Assembly: GCA_003153055.1 (NCBI GenBank)
Contig: PMBV01000034.1
Location: forward strand, 23,583 to 87,582
Length of the DNA: 64,000 nucleotides
Source: Myxococcales bacterium
GTDB lineage: Bacteria; Myxococcota; Myxococcia; Myxococcales; Myxococcaceae
Direction of reading: 5' to 3'
A model generated the notes under the pieces. That model searched no databases, had not been told where the DNA came from, and was given only the letters and a program-made list of their open reading frames with translations. The translations under genes were made by a program, and so were the position numbers. Shown here piece after piece: positions 36,661 to 44,477 of the stretch; positions within the stretch are counted from its first letter, which is position 1, and each line of letters starts with the position of its first letter.

Positions 36661-37521
36661 ATGCGAGTCGGCATCATCGGCGGTACTGGGCTGGGCGAAG
36701 CGCTGGGCGCGCTCGGCGGCGAGCTGGTCGCGGTGGAGACCCCCTTCGGCCCTCCATCCTCTCCCATTCGCCTCACCCGGGTGGACGGCGTCGAGGTCGC
36801 GCTGCTCGCTCGTCACGGAGACGGCCACCGATTCAACCCCACCCAAGTGCCTTACCGGGCCAACGTCTTCGCCCTCAAGGCCCTGGGCGTCACCCACGTC
36901 ATCGCCAGCGGCGCCACCGGCAGCCTCGACGAGCGCATCGAGCCCCGACACCTGGTGGTGGTCGACCAAGTCATCGATCGCACCGTCCGCCGCCCCACCA
37001 CCTTCTTCGATGACTTCGCCGGGCACGTCGACTTCGCGTCTCCGTTCTGTCCCACGCTGAGGAGCCTGCTCCAGGCCCAGGCCGCCTCCGTCTCGACGGT
37101 GGTGCACCAACGAGGCACCTACGTGTGCATCGAAGGGCCGTCGCTGTCGCCCCAGGCAGAGAGCCACATGCACCGGCTCCTGGGCGGCCACCTGGTGGGA
37201 ATGACGGCCATGCCCGAGGCCCGCCTGATGCGCGAGGCGGAGATCTGCTACGCGCTCATCGCCCTGCCCACCGACTACGACTCCTGGCGCGCCCGCCCGG
37301 AAGACGCCGCGTCGGTCGACGTGCTCTCTGAGGTCATCGCCAACCTGAAAGCAGCGACCGAGAACGGGCTGGCCCTCATTCGCGCCACGCTGCGCCACCT
37401 CACCGCCGCGCCCTGCGCCTGCCAGTCGGCCCTCGCCAAGGGCATCTGGTCCTCGCCCGCCACCATCGGTCCCGAGGTGCGCCACCGGCTCAAGCCCCTG
37501 CTCGAGAAGTACCTGAGGTGA
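36661..37521 (+). CDS. mtnP: MTA-phosphorylase-like purine nucleoside phosphorylase
   Basis: 286 aa. GGGGAG precedes the ATG. Phosphate loop GGTGLGEALG, RHGDGHRFNPTQVPYRAN, the conserved Gly-Thr-Tyr strand GTYVCIEGPSLSPQAES, MTAMPEARLMREAEICY and TDYDSW. The TDYD motif contacts adenine N7/6-amino in MTA phosphorylases. It cleaves 5'-deoxy-5'-substituted adenosines to adenine and a sugar 1-phosphate. The usual role is methionine salvage. Next to arsenosugar-type genes it could instead act on an arsenical adenosine such as 5'-deoxy-5'-dimethylarsinoyl-adenosine (inference). It is the only plus-strand gene in the block. Confidence 0.9.
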   Translation: MRVGIIGGTGLGEALGALGGELVAVETPFGPPSSPIRLTRVDGVEVALLARHGDGHRFNPTQVPYRANVFALKALGVTHVIASGATGSLDERIEPRHLVVVDQVIDRTVRRPTTFFDDFAGHVDFASPFCPTLRSLLQAQAASVSTVVHQRGTYVCIEGPSLSPQAESHMHRLLGGHLVGMTAMPEARLMREAEICYALIALPTDYDSWRARPEDAASVDVLSEVIANLKAATENGLALIRATLRHLTAAPCACQSALAKGIWSSPATIGPEVRHRLKPLLEKYLR

Positions 37522-37553
37522 CTGGTGTGGCCTCATGGAGGGCCGCCGGTGCC

Positions 37554-37781
37554 TCAGGCAGTGCGCGTCATCTGGAGGCCGGCCTTCACGAGCAGCACCG
37601 CCCATGGCGCACCGTGGAACACGAGGTCGAACCAGTCGATGGGCTTCACCAGCTTGCCCGCGAAGAGCATCCCCAGCTTCTCGACGATGTGCGGAGGAGT
37701 GAAGGGAGCCAGACCGAGCGTGAGGCACGCCACCACCACCCCACCCCAAGGGAGACCAACAATCGCATCAGCAAGAGCCAT
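37554..37781 (-). CDS. Small two-TM membrane protein
   Basis: 75 aa from ATG 37781. Two hydrophobic helices (about 9-27 and 53-70) flank VEKLGMLFAGKLVKPIDWFD. Short conserved proteins of this shape (LGLAPF..PH..EKL.ML..G.L..PID.FDL..HG.P) occur in many bacteria and are often labelled 'RND transporter' without support. Here it follows the radical SAM/methyltransferase fusion by 53 bases on the same strand and may be the end of that operon. Convergent with the phosphorylase. Confidence 0.8.
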   Translation of the reverse strand: MALADAIVGLPWGGVVVACLTLGLAPFTPPHIVEKLGMLFAGKLVKPIDWFDLVFHGAPWAVLLVKAGLQMTRTA

Positions 37782-37834
37782 GCGACTTGGAGCCAGGCCC
37801 AGCGAGAAAGGCTTCTTCGAGGCTCGAGGAGCCC

Positions 37835-40270
37835 TCAGCAGCACTTCTTCGCACCCGGCACCGTGGAGCCGTCGGGCGCATACACCGTGAAGACTTGGCC
37901 ATACGGCGGTCGGCTGAGCCGCGCGGCCACCTCGGCGCTCACCGAGACGGCCTGGTCCCGGAGGAAGAACTGCCCCCGCTCGTCGGACACACCCTTGAAC
38001 GGGCCATTGTACACCGCTCGGTGATCGAGCACCGCGGCGCCCCGTTCCGCGGCCTTGTACGCCCGCACCGTCACCGACGAAAAGACGTAGCCGTCGACCG
38101 TCTTCCAGTGCGAGCGCTTGAGTTTCTCGAGGCCGTAGAACCCCGCCCGCTCGAGCTCGGCGTGCAGCTCGGCCTCGGTCAAGGCCCCCGAGAGACACTC
38201 GCCCCAGGCGTGGGCGTTGACGCGGAACCGCGGCGGCACTGGGCGGTCGACGACGATGTCGGCCAACACCACCCGGCCATGCTGCTTGAGCACCCGCCAG
38301 ATCTCCCCGAACACCGCCCGCTTGTCGGCCGAGAGATTCACCACGCAGTTCGAGGTCACACAGTCGACCTGCTCATCGTCGACGGGCACCTTCTCGAGGA
38401 AGCCCCGGCGAAACTCGGCCACGTCGTAGCCGAGGTTCTTCGCCACGATGGGCTTGTTCTCCAGCGCCACGGCCAGCATCCGCTCGGTCATGTCGACGCC
38501 GATGGCCCGACCGCTGGGCCCGACGTGCTTGGCGGCGATGAACACGTCGATGCCCGCGCCCGAGCCGAGATCCACCATCGACTCGCCCCGCCGCAGCGCC
38601 GCGTCACCCACTGGAGAGCCGCAGCCGTAGAAGCGATCGACCACGCCCTTTGGAATGTGCGCGAGATCCTCCGCTGACGGGCGCACCGGACAGCACAGGG
38701 TCTCGTCGGGCGTCTCGGCGGCGGCGCCGTAGAACTCGCGCACCAGGGCCCGAGGGCGCTCCACGTCGAAGGCCAAGACGCAGTTGGAATGGAGCGTGCG
38801 CACCATGCCGGGCACCTCGTCGCCACAGGCCAGCGCGCCCTCACCCATGGCGTGGAACACCAGCGGGCCAGAGGGCCTCGAGCGGTGGTTCACCAGGTCG
38901 CGCCCCCGTCGTCCGAGCTCCTCCATCGCGTCCTTCACCAGCTTGGCCGCCACCTTGGCCCAGGGGTCAGCGCCTCCGAAGGCGCCGCTCCAGAAGTACC
39001 CGTGCTCCAGGTCACCTCCGCCGGTGAGGAACCGGAGCGGGTCAACCCTGGCGGTCGGGCTCTGCTCCAGCGAGAGCGCTCGGAGCTGGTGGGCGATCGC
39101 CGAGGCCTGCCAGACGTCGAGGAGCGACCGGCCTCCGTCGAAGGACCCCATGGCGAGCTCGGCGTGCTTGGCCATCGCCGCCGAAGGGTAGAGGACCCCA
39201 TCGGAGGCGAGGCAGAGCGACTCCACTCCGGCCATGCCCAGGTCGTGCTTCACGCCCGCGACGGCGTTGGCCCGGAGCCGCGCGCTCTCGAGGTTGTCGA
39301 AGCGAATGCCCGACGCGTTCGCCGCGTCTCGAACCGCGCCGGTGAGCGCGAGGAGCTCGTCGACCGAGGGCACGTCTTCGAGCATGTCCATCGCTCGGCC
39401 TCGGCGGTGTGGCCACATCAGGTGAAAGGCCGCCGCGCCCAGGGCCTTCGCCAGGCGAGGGAGCTGAGGCAAAGTGCCGAGGTTCGAGCGGCACGGCACC
39501 GCGGTGAGCGAGGTCTCGAAGCCCATCGACGACAGGAGCTGGAGGCCCGCCGTGGCCTTCCCGAAGCTCCCCGGGCCTCTGAGTCGATCATTCTCGGTGG
39601 CACTGACGCCGTCGAGGGAGACCTGAAAGCGCACCTTCGAGCGATCGAGCGAGGCCAGGGCGGCGCGGTGGCGCTCCTGGGTCACCAGCGTCGCGTTGGT
39701 GAGGATGACCACCTCGAGGCCGTGCCGCGCGGTGACGTGCTCGACGAGGGCGAAGAGGTCTTTGAGCAGAAACGGCTCACCACCGGTGAGGAGCACCCGC
39801 TCGGCCCCCAGCGCGGCTGCCTGATCGACCGCGGCGCGGAGGGTGTCGAGCGGCAGGCCCTTGCCACCCTCGGGGCCCGACGACACCAGACAGTGCGAGC
39901 ACTCGAGGTTGCAGGCGTCGTTGGTGTGGAGCCAGAGCTCCCTCAGCGTCCACCCAGTGAGGTGCTCGGCCCTGCCGGAGTAGGGAGCTCGCACGAAGGG
40001 CTCCCCGCTGATGAGCCCGGCCCGCCAGACGGCCTGCACGAAGTCCATCACCTGCTGATGGTTCTCCACCGGGTGAGGAGACAGCTCGGCCAGTCGCGCC
40101 ACTTCGCCCAACGAGCGGCGGCCGTCGATGAGCCCCAGGACCCACGCGCCCCTGGCATCGGTCGCGAGCCAGTTCGGCCCTTCGGCATCGAGGGCGAAAT
40201 GGAGCTCGTCGGCGCTCTGCCAATGTGTCAGCGCCGGGGTGTGCAGGACAGCCTGAGGCGAGAAGTTCAT
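37835..40270 (-). CDS. PqqD-like + radical SAM + ArsM-like methyltransferase fusion
   Basis: 811 aa. Residues 1-95 resemble a PqqD-type peptide-binding domain. Residues about 110-345 are radical SAM with CNLECSHC (C120, C124, C127) and LTGGEPFLLKD. A linker with C353, C482 and C497 may hold an extra cluster. Residues about 510-811 are an ArsM-like methyltransferase: LCCPV (C526/C527), FYGCG (C550), SAM loop DLGSGAGIDVFIAA, SNCVVNL (C642), GECLSGAL (C692) and a terminal KKCC. The Cys pattern is that of the arsenosugar ArsM group. Its ATG overlaps the stop of the HdrB-like gene. Expected: As methylation plus radical adenosylation in one chain, normally done by ArsM and ArsS separately (inference). 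Confidence 0.9.
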   Translation of the reverse strand: MNFSPQAVLHTPALTHWQSADELHFALDAEGPNWLATDARGAWVLGLIDGRRSLGEVARLAELSPHPVENHQQVMDFVQAVWRAGLISGEPFVRAPYSGRAEHLTGWTLRELWLHTNDACNLECSHCLVSSGPEGGKGLPLDTLRAAVDQAAALGAERVLLTGGEPFLLKDLFALVEHVTARHGLEVVILTNATLVTQERHRAALASLDRSKVRFQVSLDGVSATENDRLRGPGSFGKATAGLQLLSSMGFETSLTAVPCRSNLGTLPQLPRLAKALGAAAFHLMWPHRRGRAMDMLEDVPSVDELLALTGAVRDAANASGIRFDNLESARLRANAVAGVKHDLGMAGVESLCLASDGVLYPSAAMAKHAELAMGSFDGGRSLLDVWQASAIAHQLRALSLEQSPTARVDPLRFLTGGGDLEHGYFWSGAFGGADPWAKVAAKLVKDAMEELGRRGRDLVNHRSRPSGPLVFHAMGEGALACGDEVPGMVRTLHSNCVLAFDVERPRALVREFYGAAAETPDETLCCPVRPSAEDLAHIPKGVVDRFYGCGSPVGDAALRRGESMVDLGSGAGIDVFIAAKHVGPSGRAIGVDMTERMLAVALENKPIVAKNLGYDVAEFRRGFLEKVPVDDEQVDCVTSNCVVNLSADKRAVFGEIWRVLKQHGRVVLADIVVDRPVPPRFRVNAHAWGECLSGALTEAELHAELERAGFYGLEKLKRSHWKTVDGYVFSSVTVRAYKAAERGAAVLDHRAVYNGPFKGVSDERGQFFLRDQAVSVSAEVAARLSRPPYGQVFTVYAPDGSTVPGAKKCC

Positions 40271-41094
40271 TCGAGACTGAGAGCCTCTCCAGCCGGTGCC
40301 GGTTCTGCCCGCTTCGCCCTGCGCGCGAACCGAAAGTACTGGAGAAACCGGCCCAGCTTCCCTCTCGCGACCCAACGCTCCGTCGAGCCGAAGGTCTCCT
40401 GGAGCACGTGGCGGGTGTCGAGGTCATTCTGGAAGCTGACCGTGCAGTGGGCGCAGTAGGTCACCAGCGGCTGCCCCGAGAGGGCCTCTCGACGCTTCAT
40501 CGCGCTCGGCGTCTTGACGAGGCAGCACGCCAGGGCGTGGCTCTTGGAGTCGGCGTTCGACAGGCGCAACCCCAGGCGGGCGGCGAGGGCACGAAAGTCA
40601 TCCTGCTGGCCCCGGTCGATGCGCGCCGAGCAGGGGTGATGGACGATCGCGGGGACGGCTGAGGCCCGAGGGCCCCACTCCTGCTCGGCCAAGAGCCGGT
40701 ACAGCGAGGTGACGGTGAGCCCCGGCTCACGGAGCGCGTTGAACTGCACCGTGCAGTTGCCGCAGGCGGTGATGATCTCCTTCGTGTTCGCCGCTCGAAG
40801 CAACCGCCGGGTGCGTGCGTGGCCTCGCGCCGCGGCGGCGGGCGTGGAGAACTTCTCCAGCGGCATGCCACAGCAATCGGCCCACAGCTCGATGCCCGGG
40901 TCCCTGGCCTTGAGCCACTCGAACGTCTTCAGAGTCAACTCAGGGTCGGCGGCCGTCAGCGCGCACCCAGGGAAGAAGACTCTCCGGGCGCCGGAGCCCA
41001 CGCGAAAGGGCCACCAGGTGCGCAGGCGGTACTCCAGCTCGGTGATCCACGCGGCGAGGAAGCGCTTGAAGGCCAGGAGGCGCTGGACGACCAT
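40267..41094 (-). CDS. HdrB-like protein with two CCG domains
   Basis: 275 aa. Two cysteine-rich CCG-type modules. Module 1: C44 (FFPGCAL), C74-C75 (DCCGMP), C111/C114 (ACGNC). Module 2: C155 (HHPCSA), C190-C191 (ACCLVK), C214/C217 (YCAHC). This is the pattern of HdrB, which binds noncubane [4Fe-4S] clusters and reduces disulfides. An N-terminal hydrophobic/aromatic helix (TELEYRLRTWWPF) may touch the membrane. Translationally coupled to the radical SAM fusion (ATGA), so it is the probable electron donor or thiol-redox partner of that enzyme. There is no HdrA or HdrC nearby. Confidence 0.88.
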   Translation of the reverse strand: MVVQRLLAFKRFLAAWITELEYRLRTWWPFRVGSGARRVFFPGCALTAADPELTLKTFEWLKARDPGIELWADCCGMPLEKFSTPAAAARGHARTRRLLRAANTKEIITACGNCTVQFNALREPGLTVTSLYRLLAEQEWGPRASAVPAIVHHPCSARIDRGQQDDFRALAARLGLRLSNADSKSHALACCLVKTPSAMKRREALSGQPLVTYCAHCTVSFQNDLDTRHVLQETFGSTERWVARGKLGRFLQYFRFARRAKRAEPAPAGEALSLE

Positions 41095-41149
41095 CACTCA
41101 GCGAGAGCCGCTCACTCCGACGGAAGGTTCTCGCCGACCCTGAGCGCGC

Positions 41150-41527
41150 TCAGCAAGCCTCGGCGGCGGCGGGCTCACCGCGCGACTCCTGGGCCTGGGG
41201 CGCCGGGGGACTGAGCTTCCCCTTGAGGAAGTCCTTCACTGCCTTCTTCGCGTCGGTCTCCGCCGTGCACACGACCCGAATACCTCGCCGAGCCAGGCGC
41301 CGCGTGAGCCCCGCTCCCACGCTTTGGGTGAGGAGCACCTCGACCCCATCGAGCGGGTGGGCCTCCGAGTCGGAGTAGCCGTGCAAGATGAACTTTCGCG
41401 GGAGCTCGACACAGTGCAGCTCGGGCATCTCACCCTCGAGCCCAGGCTCGAAGACGAGAAATCGGCGCGCCCGACCCACGTGGGTTGCGACGGTGTTGAA
41501 ATCCTGGGTGTTCACGGCGATGCGCAT
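41150..41527 (-). CDS. NifX/NifB-type (dinitrogenase cofactor biosynthesis domain) protein
   Basis: 125 aa from ATG 41527 with a GGAGGAG ribosome binding site. One domain of the NifX/NafY/ORP type: MRIAVNTQDFNTVATHVGRA at the N-terminus, a strand-helix core, LTQSVGAGLTRRLARRGIRV and a C-terminal Pro/Ala/Glu tail ending in Cys. This domain binds metal-sulfur clusters, and in anaerobes it is often under sigma-54 control (for example the Desulfovibrio ORP genes). No nif genes are seen. It is the first gene after the palindrome cluster and 55 bases from the HdrB-like gene. Confidence 0.88.
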   Translation of the reverse strand: MRIAVNTQDFNTVATHVGRARRFLVFEPGLEGEMPELHCVELPRKFILHGYSDSEAHPLDGVEVLLTQSVGAGLTRRLARRGIRVVCTAETDAKKAVKDFLKGKLSPPAPQAQESRGEPAAAEAC

Positions 41528-41640
41528 CGGCTGCTCCTCCACGAGCGACCTTGCGCACATTCACGTACCGCGCCAACGGGCTGCTCCTCGCCAAGCCCTC
41601 GAGGATGCAGGTGTCGCCCGACGAGACTGCCATCACTCCC

Positions 41641-41671
41641 CTGCCACGGTGGCAGTGTGACACTGCCAGTG
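41641..41671. promoter_or_regulatory. Nested palindromes between the sigma-54 activator and the NifX-like gene
   Basis: Three overlapping palindromes: CTGCCAC-G-GTGGCAG (41641-41655), TGGCAGTGT-G-ACACTGCCA (41650-41668) and CACTG-C-CAGTG (41661-41671). They sit just after the activator's stop codon and about 130 bases before the NifX-like start, the normal place for an upstream activator site. I could not find a good -24/-12 element between here and 41527. Confidence 0.65.
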
Positions 41672-41675
41672 ACAG

Positions 41676-42980
41676 TCAGTCGCCGGCCAGACGCTTGAGC
41701 CGCCGGTAGAGTGTGCGCTCACTGACGCCGAGCTCCTTGGCAAGCGCCTTTCGGCTCCCACCATGGGTGGCGAGGCGGCGCCTGAGCGCGGTGAGCTCGG
41801 CGTCGACTGCGCCAACGGGCCCGGGCACTGCGTTGACACTGGCGCGGAGCTCCTCGGGGAGGTGGGCAGCCTGGATGACGTCGCCATCGCAGAGGAGGCT
41901 GGCCCGCTCGAGGATGTTGCGCAGCTCACGCACGTTGCCCGGGTAGTCGTGGCGCTCGAGGAGCTGGGCGGCTCGAGGAGCGAGGGACAAGCCGCGCCCC
42001 GGGGCCACTCGCTGGAGCAGCGCATCGACCAGGGGCACGAGGTCGGCCTTTCGATCTCGGAGCGGAGGCAGACGAATCGGGAAGGTGTTCAGCCTGAAGT
42101 AGAGGTCTTGGCGAAACTGGCCCGCGGCCACCATGGCGCGGAGGTCTCGGTGCGTGGCCGAGACCAACCGCACGTCAGCGTGCGAGAGCTCCGAGGAGCC
42201 GACCCGCCGGTACGTTCCAGTCTCGAGGAGCCGCAGCAGCTTCACCTGCATGGCCAGCGGAACATCGCCGACCTCGTCGAGGAAGAGCGTGCCGCCGAGG
42301 GCCGCCTCGACCAGGCCGGTGCGTCGGGTGGTGGCGCCGGTGAAGGCCCCACGCTCGTGGCCGAACAGCTCGCTCTCGATGAGCGCCTCGGGCAGCCCGG
42401 AGCAGTCGACGGTGACGAAGGGCGCCGAGGCCCGGCGGCTGGCGTCGTGAATGGCCTTGGCCACCAGCTCCTTTCCGGTGCCCGACTCGCCTTGAAGCAG
42501 CACGGTGGCATCGGCCTTGGCCACCCGCGCCACCATTTCGAGCATCCGCTGGAACGCCGGTGCCCGCCCGACCAAGCCTTGGATCGAGCCCGGCCCCCGC
42601 GTCACCTCCATGGGCTCCATCTTCTCGATGAACCAGGCGACGGCGCCCTCGGCGTTGCGCAGCGGTGACAGCTCGATGTTGACGTACGCCTCGCCGGAGG
42701 GCGTGTGGTGCAGGTGCAGCACCCGCTCCCGCTGGGACGAGGCGAGCGCCTGGCGGAGCGGGCACGTCTCGCCGGATTGATCGCACGGCACCGCGGTGTG
42801 GTGAGACACCTCATAGCAGGTGCGCCCGATGACGCTCTCGCCGCGGCCGAAGGTGCGCCGGTAGGCCGTGTTGGCCGAGACGATCCGCAGCGAGGTGTCG
42901 CAGAGAATGAGCGGCTCGGGCAGCGACTCGAGGTACGACACCAGCTCAGGAGGAGGCACGAGGTTGACGACTGGGTTCAC
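41676..42980 (-). CDS. PAS-domain sigma-54-dependent activator
   Basis: About 434 aa from GTG 42980 (TTG 43016 is a longer option overlapping apbE). A PAS domain at residues about 10-120 carries [14 protein letters not shown] followed by CPLRQA, three cysteines and two histidines that look like a metal or redox site. The AAA+ domain has Walker A GESGTGKE, the sigma-54 contact loop GAFTGA and Walker B FLDEVGDV. The Fis-type helix-turn-helix is at the end ([20 protein letters not shown]). It most likely controls the NifX-HdrB-radical SAM operon through the adjacent palindromes. Confidence 0.93.
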   Translation of the reverse strand: MNPVVNLVPPPELVSYLESLPEPLILCDTSLRIVSANTAYRRTFGRGESVIGRTCYEVSHHTAVPCDQSGETCPLRQALASSQRERVLHLHHTPSGEAYVNIELSPLRNAEGAVAWFIEKMEPMEVTRGPGSIQGLVGRAPAFQRMLEMVARVAKADATVLLQGESGTGKELVAKAIHDASRRASAPFVTVDCSGLPEALIESELFGHERGAFTGATTRRTGLVEAALGGTLFLDEVGDVPLAMQVKLLRLLETGTYRRVGSSELSHADVRLVSATHRDLRAMVAAGQFRQDLYFRLNTFPIRLPPLRDRKADLVPLVDALLQRVAPGRGLSLAPRAAQLLERHDYPGNVRELRNILERASLLCDGDVIQAAHLPEELRASVNAVPGPVGAVDAELTALRRRLATHGGSRKALAKELGVSERTLYRRLKRLAGD

Positions 42981-42993
42981 CAAGCGGGCGACG

Positions 42994-43932
42994 CTACCGC
43001 CCTTCGCCCGGCGCAAGCCAGTACTGGCCCATGCGGCTGCTCTCGGTCACCGTTCCGTCGTCGAGCACGACCAGGCCCGCGAGCGAGGCCTGCGCTTCCA
43101 ACCACGCCATGCCTGCCTGGGCCCCGAGGATCAACACCTGCTTGGCGGCGACCTCTGCCACCAGGGCGCTCGGGCCCACGACGGTGGCGCTGATCACGTC
43201 GGTGCGCGCCGGGCAGCCGCTCCTCGGGTCGATGAGGTGATGCTGCCAGACGCCGCCTCGTTGCCACCTGCGGTGAGAGCGGCCCGACGTGGCGACGCCT
43301 CCTCGATCGAGCGCGAGCACGCCGAGCACCTCGCCGGCCACCAGCGGCGACTCCACGGCGATCTCCCAGGCCCGCCCTCCATCGCGTGGCCCACTCAAGG
43401 AGATGTCTCCTCCCGCGTTCACCTGAGCTGGCCCCAGCGGCGCGAGCTGAGCCGCTGCTTGGTCCGCGGCCCACCCCTTGCCAGTGCCTCCGAGATCCAG
43501 CCGGAGTCCCGTGGGCAGCGTGACCATCCGGCGAGACTCGTCGAGCTCGATGGAGCGAAAGTCATTCGAGCCCTTGGGGGCCGGAGTCACCGCGGCGCCG
43601 CTGGTGGGGACCCGCTCGAAGCTGTCGGTGTAGCCCGCGGACTCGAGCGCCTCGAGGATCGTCGGGGTGACCAGCCCGCCGGTGGCGTCGGCGGCCGCGA
43701 GGGCAGCGCGCAAGACCTGCCACAGCGTCGGGCTCACCTGCCAGGGGGCCCCGGAAGACCGGTTCAGGGCGCACAGCTCGCTCGCGGGATCGAAGCGGCT
43801 CAGACGACGCTCCCACGAGCGAAACCACTCGGGAACCTCGCTCAGAGGCGTGGCGGGCCCAGCCTCGACGACGACGGAGATCTCGCTTCCCATCGCCCGA
43901 AAGACGAGGCGAGACGAAGCGAGGGCGCTCAC
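42994..43932 (-). CDS. apbE: ApbE family FAD:protein FMN transferase
   Basis: 312 aa from GTG 43932, which overlaps the upstream stop (GTGA). ApbE motifs: FRAMGSEISV at the N-terminus, SRFDPASELCALNRS, LDLGGTGKGWAAD, VNAGGDISLSGP and HHLIDPRSGCPA with the metal/FAD residues. It attaches FMN to Thr/Ser of target flavoproteins such as NqrB/C, RnfG or fumarate-reductase-like enzymes. No signal peptide or lipobox is seen, unlike exported ApbE. It is unusual that no obvious flavinylation target (FMN-bind domain) lies in this window. Confidence 0.92.
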   Translation of the reverse strand: MSALASSRLVFRAMGSEISVVVEAGPATPLSEVPEWFRSWERRLSRFDPASELCALNRSSGAPWQVSPTLWQVLRAALAAADATGGLVTPTILEALESAGYTDSFERVPTSGAAVTPAPKGSNDFRSIELDESRRMVTLPTGLRLDLGGTGKGWAADQAAAQLAPLGPAQVNAGGDISLSGPRDGGRAWEIAVESPLVAGEVLGVLALDRGGVATSGRSHRRWQRGGVWQHHLIDPRSGCPARTDVISATVVGPSALVAEVAAKQVLILGAQAGMAWLEAQASLAGLVVLDDGTVTESSRMGQYWLAPGEGR

Positions 43933-44342
43933 ATCGAGGCCCGAGTGACGGCCATGGTCTGGTTGTAGGCCGCGGCGCCTCGGGACCACGCGGCGCTTCC
44001 ACGAGCCTCGGAGCTGTTCAGCAGGCCCTTGAGGTCGCCGGTGTCGGCCGCGGTCTGGAGCCGGTCGGCCAGCTGCGCCTTGCTCGAGTCGGTCCCTCCG
44101 GCCTGCGAGGCCTCGCTGCGCAGCGTGGTGGCCAGGTCTGTCAGCATCTGCTTGGCCTGCCCCGGATTCGTCTGCGCCAATGACTGGAGCTGGCTGAGAA
44201 ACTGCGCCTGGCGCGACATCGCTGGCGCGGCGGCGGCTCCACTGCCGTCACGGTCGCCGTCGGTGGCGATGGCCCCGCTGCCCGCGGGCCTCGCTGCCAC
44301 ACCACTGAAGAACTGACTGCTCCCGACACTCTGGATGCTCAT
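43929..44342 (-). CDS. Small helical protein, paralogue of 58197-58778
   Basis: 137 aa. N-terminus MSIQSVGSSQFF, then a Gly/Ala-rich stretch and a helical core (QFLSQLQSLAQTNPGQAKQM, LTDLATTLRSEASQAGG, LADRLQTAADTGDLKGLL) and a Trp/Tyr-bearing tail. The layout (MxIxxVGSS, short linker, LxxLAxxxPxxAK/KFK, then A-rich helix) is shared with the protein at 58197-58778. No known family. It is the first gene of the apbE-activator run and is coupled to apbE by a GTGA overlap. Confidence 0.7.
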   Translation of the reverse strand: MSIQSVGSSQFFSGVAARPAGSGAIATDGDRDGSGAAAAPAMSRQAQFLSQLQSLAQTNPGQAKQMLTDLATTLRSEASQAGGTDSSKAQLADRLQTAADTGDLKGLLNSSEARGSAAWSRGAAAYNQTMAVTRASM

Positions 44343-44477
44343 TGGTCGATCTCTCTGGGGTGCAGGAGTGCTCCCCGCGGGTCTTCGTCACGAGGTGTGG
44401 CCGGATGAAGCCAGCAGCCATGAAACGTTCTGGAGCCGTGAGCCCTCGGAATAAGGAGCGAAAGAGCGGTTCCTGCT

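Noticed and set aside
41528..41640. Sigma-54 -24/-12 promoter for the NifX-like operon
   Set aside because: No GG-N10-GC match with flanking consensus on the minus strand in this stretch, so not claimed.
44361..44376. GG-N10-GC spacing upstream of 44342 on the minus strand
   Set aside because: Only the four invariant bases match; the rest differs from the sigma-54 consensus, so it could be chance.
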